Source of the DNA: JBBQYA01 sp038209155
GTDB lineage: Bacteria > Bacteroidota > Bacteroidia > Sphingobacteriales > Sphingobacteriaceae
Direction of reading: 5' to 3'
Length of the DNA stretch: 34,114 bases
Assembly (NCBI GenBank): GCA_038209155.1
Contig: JBBQYA010000023.1
Coordinates: 1-34,114, forward strand
Numbering within the stretch: position 1 is the first letter of the stretch; every line of letters starts with the position of its first letter. The position numbers and the translations under genes were made by a program. Below are positions 1 to 8,600 of the stretch, one piece after another. The notes under the pieces are model-generated. The model searched no databases. It was not told the origin of the DNA and worked only from the letters and a program-made list of their open reading frames with translations.

Positions 1-707
1 GAACTTACCTCATTGTGCTTTCCTAATCGGTGACTGATATGCGTCAAATAAGCAGTTTCGGGTTTTATTTTAGCGATCATTTCCAAAGCTTCTTCTAACG
101 TGAAATGAGAAATGTGTGGCTCAATCTGCAAAGCATTTAGAACTAATATTTTGCAATTTTGTATTTTTTCTATTTCCTTCTCATCTATCGTTTTTGCATC
201 AGTTATGTATACAAAATCTTTAATTCTAAATCCTAAAACTGCTAAACGATAGTGCATTACTTCTATCGGTTGCATTTCTATATCGTCAATTATAAATTTT
301 TCTTTATCAATATCTATAAATTCTAATTTAGGAATTCCTGGATATTTTACGTCCGAAAAAATATAAGAAAATTCTCTTTTTATAGCTTGCTGAACTCTTG
401 GATGTGCATAGATTTTGGTCTTTCTGTTTTCTGAATAATTAAAAGCTCGAATATCATCCAAACCTGCTGTATGATCCTTATGCTCATGTGTATACACAAT
501 TGCACTAAGCGTTTTCACTTTTGCTCTTAGCATTTGATAGCGAAAATCTGGACCCGTATCTACCACTACTGTTGCCTTTTCAGATTCTATTAAAATGGAT
601 GTTCTTAATCTATTATCTTTTGGATTGGAGGAAGTACAAATATCACAAGAACAAGTAATTACTGGAACTCCTTGAGATGTGCCAGTACCAAGAAATGTAA
701 TTTTCAC
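1..707 (-). CDS. MBL-fold metal-dependent hydrolase (3' end cut by window edge)
   Basis: The frame is open from a GTG at 707 to the left edge, about 235 codons with no stop, so only the extreme C-terminus is missing (relatives are about 250 residues). It begins KITFLGTGTSQGVPV, followed by a Cys cluster (C19, C21, C24). The metal-binding motif THEHKDH (H74, H76, D78, H79) marks the metallo-beta-lactamase fold; a later TDAKT and the THISHRLGKH segment near the end fit the PhnP/RNase Z-like phosphodiesterase branch. The substrate is unknown. The GTG start overlaps the stop of the upstream small gene by four bases (GTGA), so the two are probably translationally coupled. Family assignment is firm; the exact reaction is not. 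Confidence 0.85.
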   Translation of the reverse strand, partial: MKITFLGTGTSQGVPVITCSCDICTSSNPKDNRLRTSILIESEKATVVVDTGPDFRYQMLRAKVKTLSAIVYTHEHKDHTAGLDDIRAFNYSENRKTKIYAHPRVQQAIKREFSYIFSDVKYPGIPKLEFIDIDKEKFIIDDIEMQPIEVMHYRLAVLGFRIKDFVYITDAKTIDEKEIEKIQNCKILVLNALQIEPHISHFTLEEALEMIAKIKPETAYLTHISHRLGKHNEVS

Positions 708-973
708 AACTTTATAATGGTTTGAGAAAGTGAATGATAAAAACTTCTTGTTTTGTCGGTAAATAAAATTTCGTCTATTTCAATTTTTTGCATTACTTCT
801 AATAGTGCGTTTATTTTACTTTCTATGGTGGCAAATTTATTTACCACAATCACATCTTTAGATTGCAATTTGCAATTATTTGATCTAAAATTTCCTTTTT
901 CATACCTTACTTTAAAGCCTTGTTCAAAAAAAAGTAATTCCAATTTTTCTAAAGAGCCGTTTGTTGCTTTCAT
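704..973 (-). CDS. Small conserved-looking protein coupled to the MBL hydrolase
   Basis: An 89-residue protein starting MKATNGSLEKLELLFFEQGF and carrying the segment GFKVRYEKGNFRSNNCKL followed by VIVVNKF. From memory, similar short proteins sit next to this MBL hydrolase in other Bacteroidota; no function is known to me. The frame is open back to 1033, but that stretch contains the hairpin that terminates lolA, so I place the start at the ATG at 973. It has no signal peptide or membrane segment. Its stop overlaps the GTG of the downstream hydrolase, which suggests a joint role or simple co-expression. Confidence 0.7.
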   Translation of the reverse strand: MKATNGSLEKLELLFFEQGFKVRYEKGNFRSNNCKLQSKDVIVVNKFATIESKINALLEVMQKIEIDEILFTDKTRSFYHSLSQTIIKL

Positions 974-996
974 AATAGAATGATAAATATATGCAT

Positions 997-1025
997 AAAA
1001 AAAGCCACCAAATAGGTAGCTTTTT
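997..1025 (-). terminator. Rho-independent terminator after lolA
   Basis: Read on the minus strand the stem AAAAAGCTACC pairs with GGTGGCTTTTT (one G-U pair) around the loop TATTT, and a T-run follows. It lies about 20 bases after the lolA stop. The flanking A-run makes it plausible in both directions. Confidence 0.8.
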
Positions 1026-1045
1026 ATTTTCAATAATTTTATTTT

Positions 1046-1696
1046 TTATCGCAGGTCTATTACTTCTACTCCAGGGTACTTTTTGGCTTCGAAAGTAAAA
1101 AATGCGTTTTCTAAACTTGGATTTGGAATGAAGTTTTTGATTGTGTAGGTATATTTATTTCCATTCTTATCAAAAATTTTCATCTGACTTAATTGCTTAG
1201 TTTCCTTATCTATTGTCAATCTGATTTTAAAAAATTTCTTTTTCTTGTCAATCGGTGTAAGATCAATAATTTCTGTTTTTCTTTTGTTATTTACCTTTTC
1301 TTCAACATATAAATAATTAAAACCTTTTTCGTAAAGAGTAAAAATTTGAGATGGATTCATCACATCATCACCTTCTTCCAAAGGATTAATTTGAACTTCG
1401 TTCGCTTGTTTTAAATAAGTCCAAGAGTTTTTCCCATCACTGATAATTTCTTGTCCAGCGATATTGATTTTGTATTTATTTTGTTTGGACATTAAGAAAA
1501 TAACTCCATTTTGAGTTTCATTGATTTTGTCTTTCGAGCTTTCTATTGTATAAGAAAAGTCGGCTTTAAGTGTATTCAATGACTTATATTTTGCACTAGT
1601 TTGTGCTAAAATTTGCTTTGCTTTTTTATCATTCTGAGCAAATAATAAACCGCTAGAGCAAACTATAATAAGAGAAATTGAGAGTATTTTTTTCAT
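1046..1696 (-). CDS. lolA: LolA-like outer membrane lipoprotein carrier protein
   Basis: A 216-residue periplasmic chaperone that would receive lipoproteins from the LolCDE transporter and carry them to the outer membrane. Residues 1-20 are a signal peptide ending FAQ. The mature part is a LolA-type half-barrel: LNTLKADFSYTIESS, a GVIFLMSKQNKYKI strand, the ISDGKNSWTYLKQANEVQINPL segment typical of the family, and a C-terminal FEAKKYPGVEVIDLR. Length matches LolA. It lies 73 bases downstream of ftsK, an arrangement I recall from other Bacteroidota, and ends in a clear terminator. A weak -7-like CATATTTG precedes it, so it may be transcribed both with ftsK and alone. Confidence 0.9.
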   Translation of the reverse strand: MKKILSISLIIVCSSGLLFAQNDKKAKQILAQTSAKYKSLNTLKADFSYTIESSKDKINETQNGVIFLMSKQNKYKINIAGQEIISDGKNSWTYLKQANEVQINPLEEGDDVMNPSQIFTLYEKGFNYLYVEEKVNNKRKTEIIDLTPIDKKKKFFKIRLTIDKETKQLSQMKIFDKNGNKYTYTIKNFIPNPSLENAFFTFEAKKYPGVEVIDLR

Positions 1697-1769
1697 TCTT
1701 TTTTAATTGTTTATGATAATTAAACTTAGAAAGTACAAATATGTGATATTTTTTAAAATAAAATTAATG

Positions 1770-4205
1770 TTACGAATTTGCACTTTTATTATTTAGGGTA
1801 TTCAAATACTGTTCCAATGAATATTCATCTGGATAAAGTACCTCTCTAGCCTTACTTCCTTCAAATGGACCAACAATTCCGGTGGCTTCCAATTGATCTA
1901 TAATTCTGCCTGCTCGATTATAACCCAACTTTAATTTACGCTGAATCAAGGATGTGGAACCTTGTTGATGCATCACAATTAAACGTGCTGCATCTTCAAA
2001 CAAAGGATCTTTATCACCAATGTCAAAACTTTTTGCTGAACTACCTTCTCCATTCTCATCTACATATTCTGGCAACAAATGGGCGGTTGCATAGCCTCTT
2101 TGCGAGCCAATAAATTCGGTGATTCTTTCTACTTCGTGAGTATCTACAAACGCACATTGCAATCTAATAAGCTCATTGCCAGTGGAAAGCAGCATATCTC
2201 CACGACCAATTAATTGATCTGCTCCTCCAGAATCTAAAATGGTTCTTGAATCTATTTTGGAACTAACTCTGAAAGCCAATCTGGCTGGAAAATTTGCTTT
2301 TATAGTTCCTGTAATAATATTTACTGAAGGTCTTTGCGTGGCAATAACCAGATGTATTCCAATTGCACGAGCCAATTGAGCCAATCGAGCGATAGGAGTT
2401 TCAACTTCCTTTCCGGCTGTCATCATTAAATCAGCAAATTCATCGATTACCAATACAATATAAGGTAAATAACGATGCCCATTTTCTGGATTTAATAACC
2501 TCGAATTAAATTTTTGATTGTACTCTTTTAAATTTCTTACCTGCGCGTCCTTCAATAAATCATATCGCTGATCCATTTCTATACACAAAGAATTTAAGGT
2601 ATTAATTACTTTTTTAGTATCCGTAATGATTGCTTCTGCTTCATTAGGAAGTTTTGCTAAAAAATGTCTTTCTATTTTTTTGAATAAAGTTAATTCTACT
2701 TTTTTAGGGTCTACCATCACAAACTTGACTTGCGAAGGGTGTTTTTTGTATAATAATGAAACTAACAAAGCATTGATACCTACAGATTTACCTTGCCCAG
2801 TTGCTCCTGCCATCAGTAAATGTGGCATTTTTGATAAATCGGCAATAAATACTTCATTGGAAATTGTTTTACCTAAAGCTATCGGCAAATCCATTGTTGT
2901 ATGTTGATATTTATCAGTTGCCAAAATAGAACGCATGCTTACCATTTCTGGATTCAAATTGGGAACTTCTATTCCAATTGTTCCTTTTCCAGGAATTGGA
3001 GCAATAATTCTAATTCCCAAAGCGGCAAGACTTAAAGCAATATCATCTTCTAAATTTTTAATCTTAGAAATACGAACTCCAGCAGCTGGAATTATTTCAT
3101 AAAGTGTAACGGTGGGTCCAATTGTAGCTTTTATCTTATCAATTTCTATGTTGTAATGACCAAGAGTTTCAACAATTTTATTTTTATTGGCTTCTAATTC
3201 ATCTGAATTTACCGAAATTTTTCCATTGCCATGATTATCTAACAATTCTAAAGATGGGTATTGATAGGTTGACAAATCTAAAGTAGAATCATATTCTCCA
3301 ATAGCATCAACTAAAGATTTTGCCAAGGTTTTTGCCTCACTTTCTGGCTCTCTGATAAGTGGAGCAATTACCATTTCTGGTTGATGTACAGCAGAAATAG
3401 GTTCTATTATTTCCTCTTCAACTTTTAATTCAGGACCCGTTGATTGATTTATTTTTGAGTTTTTAACAGGAAATTCTATAGGCCGAGATCGAACTTCTTC
3501 TTCTATTATCTCTTGCTCGGTAGGCGGAACTGGAATTAAATCGCTATTGACATCAACTTTTTCTTTTGGTTTTCTTTTAAAATCTGTATTAAAAGCAGCA
3601 ATCATCCAAATAATAAAAGCAAATGCCAAAATAGCTAAAGTACCTACACGTCCAACGGTCAAAACCAACCAATCATTCAATCTTAAACCATAAGCACCAG
3701 CAAAATTTCTGTAAGCTTCAGAACTTAAACTAAATAAAAATCCAGAAACAAGAGAAGCGAAAACTACAAAAAACAGAGTATATGCAATCGCTCTACCAAC
3801 AGGATATATCGATTTTTCAAAAACTAATCTATATCCAATTATTAGAAATAAAAGAATAAAAAGATAGGAGGAAAGTCCAAACCATAGAAATATAAATTGA
3901 TGAGCAAGCATGGCACCCAGAATTCCTAACCAATTTTCTACCTTATTATTTTCAGCATCGAATAATATTTTCCATGATGAATTAGCAACTACGCTTTGAT
4001 CTGATTGCCAAGTAAGTAAAAAAGAATTAAAGGCAACAAATAAAAAAAGTGCAAATAAAAGAAATATGAACCCGATTATTTTTTGAACTCTTCCATGTTC
4101 AAAATTGAAATTAAAATTAAATTTTTTACGCTCCGATGATTTTTTTCCTGCTAAAGGTATTTCCTCTTCACGTTCTTTTCTTAATCGGTTTACCTTTTCA
4201 GCCAT
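1770..4205 (-). CDS. ftsK: DNA translocase FtsK/SpoIIIE
   Basis: An 811-residue ATP-driven DNA pump that clears chromosome ends from the division septum. The N-terminal part has about four membrane segments (roughly 43-66, 95-128, 138-160, 185-205), then a charged linker (210-330). The motor follows, with Walker A GATGQGKS at 467-474 and Walker B LVIDEFADL near 585-593, and ATQRPS at 622-627. The C-terminal gamma domain (about 733-795, with STSLIQRKLKLGYNRAGRI) would read orienting sequences and contact XerD. All expected parts are present and the linker is short, as in SpoIIIE-type proteins. Start is the ATG at 4205, just downstream of a good -7 box. Confidence 0.96.
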   Translation of the reverse strand: MAEKVNRLRKEREEEIPLAGKKSSERKKFNFNFNFEHGRVQKIIGFIFLLFALFLFVAFNSFLLTWQSDQSVVANSSWKILFDAENNKVENWLGILGAMLAHQFIFLWFGLSSYLFILLFLIIGYRLVFEKSIYPVGRAIAYTLFFVVFASLVSGFLFSLSSEAYRNFAGAYGLRLNDWLVLTVGRVGTLAILAFAFIIWMIAAFNTDFKRKPKEKVDVNSDLIPVPPTEQEIIEEEVRSRPIEFPVKNSKINQSTGPELKVEEEIIEPISAVHQPEMVIAPLIREPESEAKTLAKSLVDAIGEYDSTLDLSTYQYPSLELLDNHGNGKISVNSDELEANKNKIVETLGHYNIEIDKIKATIGPTVTLYEIIPAAGVRISKIKNLEDDIALSLAALGIRIIAPIPGKGTIGIEVPNLNPEMVSMRSILATDKYQHTTMDLPIALGKTISNEVFIADLSKMPHLLMAGATGQGKSVGINALLVSLLYKKHPSQVKFVMVDPKKVELTLFKKIERHFLAKLPNEAEAIITDTKKVINTLNSLCIEMDQRYDLLKDAQVRNLKEYNQKFNSRLLNPENGHRYLPYIVLVIDEFADLMMTAGKEVETPIARLAQLARAIGIHLVIATQRPSVNIITGTIKANFPARLAFRVSSKIDSRTILDSGGADQLIGRGDMLLSTGNELIRLQCAFVDTHEVERITEFIGSQRGYATAHLLPEYVDENGEGSSAKSFDIGDKDPLFEDAARLIVMHQQGSTSLIQRKLKLGYNRAGRIIDQLEATGIVGPFEGSKAREVLYPDEYSLEQYLNTLNNKSANS

Positions 4206-4219
4206 TCATTTATTTTTTT

Positions 4220-4246
4220 CAAATATAGATAAATCTCAATACTCAA
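4220..4246 (-). promoter_or_regulatory. Bacteroidota-type promoter for ftsK
   Basis: On the minus strand a perfect -7 box TATATTTG (TAnnTTTG) lies at 4227-4220, 14 bases before the ftsK ATG. A TTG at 4246-4244 is 16 bases upstream, slightly closer than the 19 seen elsewhere in this window. It would let ftsK be expressed separately from mpl. Confidence 0.55.
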
Positions 4247-4258
4247 ATTATAAGTAAT

Positions 4259-5632
4259 CTAATCGTTCAATAGTGATTTTGCAAAATCATCTAATTGAAT
4301 TCCACCAAAATTTCCCGAACTCATTAGCAATAAATTAGATTGATCTAAATTTATATTTTTCAAATACTCAACCAAATCTTCTTTCTTATTAAAAATAATT
4401 AATTCATTGTTTGCAAATGCTGTTTTAATTTCCTGAGTAGAAATCATACTTAATTTTTTATGCTCAATAGTATGTGGATTAAAATAAATAATTTTTACAT
4501 CGGCATCATCCATAGAATGATTGTATTCATTCAAAAAAATCTTATTTAAACTACTAAAAGTGTGTAATTCCATTGCAGCAATTAAGTTCCGATTGGGATA
4601 TTGAGTTTTTGCTGCTGCTATGGTTGCTTTTAATTTAGAAGGCGAGTGAGCAAAATCTTTAAATATCAACGAATTGGAATTGGAAGCTATTAATTCCATT
4701 CTTTTGGCTGCACCGTCAAAAGTAGAAATGGCAGTATAAAAATCAGTTATATTAATTCCTAATTCTTCGCAAATTAATCTTGCACCTTCCATATTCTGCA
4801 AATTATGCTCACCGAAAACCTGTAAAGTAATTTTTTTATCATCAATTAAAATATAGGTGATACCATCAATAATTTCGTTTTTTGGAGTATGATAAGGCAA
4901 AAATTTTATATCCTTTCTCGTAGATTTTTTAATTAGATTTAAAAGATTTATGTCAGAAGCAGAATAAATTAATGTTCCATTTTTTTCAATCGTATTGATA
5001 AAAATTATAAATTGTTTTACATATTCTTCAAAAGTGGGAAACACATTAATATGGTCCCAAGCTATGCCTGTAATTAATGCAAGATTGGCTTTGTATAAAT
5101 GAAATTTTGGCCTTCTATCTATTGGAGAAGCAAGATATTCATCTCCCTCAAGAATTATCATAGGTGCATCTTCGGTAATCTTTACCATGGTTTCAAAACC
5201 TTTTAATTGTGCACCAACTAAATAATCAAAATTAAGATGATAGAAATTTAATACATGCAAAATCATAGAAGTTACTGTAGTTTTTCCATGGCTTCCTCCA
5301 ATAACTATTCTATTTTTATTTATTGATTGTTTATAAATATATTCAGGGTATGAGTAAACAGGTATATTTAATTTCTGTGCTTCCAGCAATTCAGGATTAT
5401 CTATTCTTGCGTGCATTCCTAATACCACAGCTTCTATATCATTTTTAATATTAGAAATATCCCAGCCAATTGATTTGGGAAGCAATCCATATTTATTTAA
5501 TCTAGAAAGTGAAGGTTCTGAAATTTCATCGTCAGATCCAGTAATAAAAATCTCTTTTTTGTGTAACGCTATTGCTAAATTATGCATTGCACTACCGCCA
5601 ATAGCAATAAAATGTACTTTACTTTTATTCAT
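4259..5632 (-). CDS. mpl: Mpl-like muropeptide ligase (Mur ligase family)
   Basis: A 457-residue cytoplasmic ATP-dependent ligase. The N-terminal Rossmann part (HFIAIGGSAMHNLA) binds the UDP-sugar; the P-loop GGSHGKTTV is at 112-120; LEGDEY at 161-166 and WDHINVFPT around 192-200 belong to the central ATPase domain; DFAHSPSKLKATI is the usual start of the C-terminal domain. The GGSAMHN start and the LEGDEY motif fit Mpl, which recycles the tripeptide from old peptidoglycan onto UDP-MurNAc, better than MurC, which has GxGGxGM. It is 11 bases downstream of the giant exported protein, in one operon. Family certain, Mpl versus MurC-like fairly sure. Confidence 0.8.
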   Translation of the reverse strand: MNKSKVHFIAIGGSAMHNLAIALHKKEIFITGSDDEISEPSLSRLNKYGLLPKSIGWDISNIKNDIEAVVLGMHARIDNPELLEAQKLNIPVYSYPEYIYKQSINKNRIVIGGSHGKTTVTSMILHVLNFYHLNFDYLVGAQLKGFETMVKITEDAPMIILEGDEYLASPIDRRPKFHLYKANLALITGIAWDHINVFPTFEEYVKQFIIFINTIEKNGTLIYSASDINLLNLIKKSTRKDIKFLPYHTPKNEIIDGITYILIDDKKITLQVFGEHNLQNMEGARLICEELGINITDFYTAISTFDGAAKRMELIASNSNSLIFKDFAHSPSKLKATIAAAKTQYPNRNLIAAMELHTFSSLNKIFLNEYNHSMDDADVKIIYFNPHTIEHKKLSMISTQEIKTAFANNELIIFNKKEDLVEYLKNINLDQSNLLLMSSGNFGGIQLDDFAKSLLND

Positions 5633-5643
5633 ATAATTATTTG

Positions 5644-8600
5644 CTATTGAAAACTGGCAACAAAATTTAGTTTCCTTTTAGAAGAAGAAATTCCCAAAAT
5701 ATTAGTTTGTTTTTTATTAGACATGATAATATCATTAAAAGGCTGATCGGAAGATAGTGCTTCGACATATCCATTAGAAATATCAAAATAATACCATTCA
5801 TTAGTAGCAGTTTCAAAATAAAATTTAATTGCATTCTGACCTTGAGTCCGCTGAATAGCTAAATATCCTTTAAGTCTTTTATTCACCTGTTCTTTGCCAA
5901 ATGAAGCAATTCCAATTGTATTTCCAACAGATCTAAAAGATCTTGTTTGCTGATCATAAGTTAATTGTAAATCTGAAAAAACTATCGTATGTTCTAATTC
6001 AGAAGGTATTTTGTAACCGCCGTACAATCCGATATCTTCAACAATTTTTTCTGCTACCTTTTTTGGAACTAATTCATTTATTGCATTAGCAAAAATAGGA
6101 CGATCGTCTCTTGTTATAGGAGCTTCAAAAGAATTCAATTTCACATTTTCTAAAATTCTTGAATAAGTCTTTTCTAAAAAAACAAAATCTGCTGTTAAAA
6201 CTACATCTAAAAGCATTGTGTTTTTCTTTAAATCTGCAGTAACAGACCCAGCCATTTGATTTTTATATCCGTTTCCTAAATCAATTCCAGTATTTAATAA
6301 ACCTTCGGCTATACTTATTTCTTCCTTTTCTTTAAATGTTAGCAAGTTTCCTTTTTTGGCTCCAGAGAAAACTTTGTCTTTATCGCCCAATTTAAATTCT
6401 TTTTTAAGTTCATCATAAACTAATTGACCTTCCACTTTAATTATGTCATGATCATTCGGTTCTACTTTTTTACTGATAAAAGTAGCATAAGCATTTGCTT
6501 CAAGATTTGCAATATGCATACCTGAATATAAATTATCACCATTTCTCCTCTTAGGATTAATGATCTCGATAGCATTTGAATCAATATTAAATTTACCGCT
6601 GAAATCGAAAAAATCGGATTCAACTAATTGGCTGCTTTGTAGGATTTTCGCGTATCCTTTATAGATCATATCTTTTTCTGCAGCCTTCATATATACATTT
6701 CCTCTAAAACTTATTTGAGGTGTCAATACTAAAACTTTTTCATCGGGTACAATTCCGATTCCAACACTTTGAAATGTGCTATCCACATTAATATCGGTAA
6801 AATTAATTTGTTGAACTTTTCCTGTCTTATTTTTAAAGTCATAAATCCCAGATGCATTGTAAGATTTTCTTCCGTTCACTGTTACTTTAGATTCATAAAA
6901 TTCATGAAATTTGGTATTTGTATTAGCAACAATTTTAGCATTTTCAAGAATTCTCATATATGCATTAGGCTGTATTTGAACGTATTGCCTATCTGGAAAA
7001 ATAAAAGCATCAGCTACACTTATCTGATTTACTCCTCTAATATCAATAAAATTTTCATCTAATAAATAAACTGCATTGGTTGCATAAAAACTTAAAGAAT
7101 CTTGACTTTTCTTGGTAGATAAAAAATAAGAATCAGAAAGCGGAGTTCCTTTAATAGCACTAAAATTAATTGATTTACCCAAGAAATCCCATACAAATTC
7201 ACCTAACGATGTTTCATATTTATTTAATATAAATCTTGTTTCGTCTCCTATTTTATTAGTTTTAAATTTACCTTGCTTTTTATTAAAATCAATTTCTGAT
7301 TTAATATTGTTTGAAGCTAGAGCAATTTTTGAAGTGTCAATAGTAGCGATTTGAATTCCTGAAGAATCGGCAACAAAATCATTCTCTTTAAAAATAAAAT
7401 ATTTACTACTTACCGTTGCATTATTAAATTTATTAGTCCCATTCCCTGATAAATTATTTGGTGTATAAACCATACTTCCTGCATGCTTTGATTGACCATC
7501 ATACATGTCAAAAGCATTTTTTCGACTATACAAAAACATACTATCAACTTTTGGCAACCAGTGAATATAACTTTGTTTGGTATTTATTGCTGGATAAGCT
7601 GTTTTTATGTAAAGTCCCTTTTTTAAATCAAATGTTTTTGTGGTGGAATTCATAGAATCTGGCATAAAAACGAAATCATTTGAAGTAGATGTGGAAGATA
7701 AATAATTTAAAGTTCCATCCCCAACTAATCCTTTATGACTTAATCGAATGTTATTGGTGAATCTGCCTTTTCCCTTATAAACTTCATATCCAGTTGTTGG
7801 AGTTTTAGCTGTGAAACCCAGAGAAGAATCTGGTTGGTAGGTTAATGTTTGTTTTATATCTGGAAATATACCACCAGAAACAAGAGTTCCTGGAAATGAT
7901 AATCCTTTTGTAGCAACATCGCTATTTAAACTATCTACTTTAAAAGGAACTAATTTAAAATAAAAATCCTCTCTTTTATAAGCACCATTTCTAATTTCTT
8001 TCTTATCATAATACACGTAGGAATCGCTTACACTCTCAAAACCTGGATATTGTGGATAATTCTTTAATCCTGATTTATTATACTTATCATCGATATAAAG
8101 TGTGCCTGAAACACTTTCCAAGGCTGTTTTTACATTTACTGCTTCGTCTTCTCCTTTTTTATTTTTTTCGATTAATGTTACCAACATGGAATCAACTTTA
8201 TCTAAATTGATAGAAAAATCTTCATAATTAAATCCAAATCCATTTCCATTGAATTGTAGAGTGCCTGCTTTTACTTTTCCAGAGAATTTCATATTTCTAT
8301 CTTTCTCTATAGAAACATAACCATTTTTTGGTTGAATAAATACTTTTTGAGAATCACTTAAATAAAACCCTTGAGCTCCTAGTATTTTTAATTCTTTTGT
8401 TCGTAAATCTAAAGATGCGTTTTTATTAGAATCTGCTAAAGATATTAATCGGATTACATCATAATCTAATTTTCCAGCTTCATTACTTACATAATTTAAT
8501 GTTCTATCTCGAACTGTAATAATTGCTTTAGATTCATCTAAAAATATAAAACCTTCTTCTACCAAAGTCCGAAGTTGATTAATAACTGCTTCGGGTTTTA

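Noticed and set aside
974..1033. An apparent 20-codon N-terminal extension of the small protein next to the MBL hydrolase.
   Set aside because: The DNA is the lolA terminator stem-loop; the ATG at 973 gives a better start.
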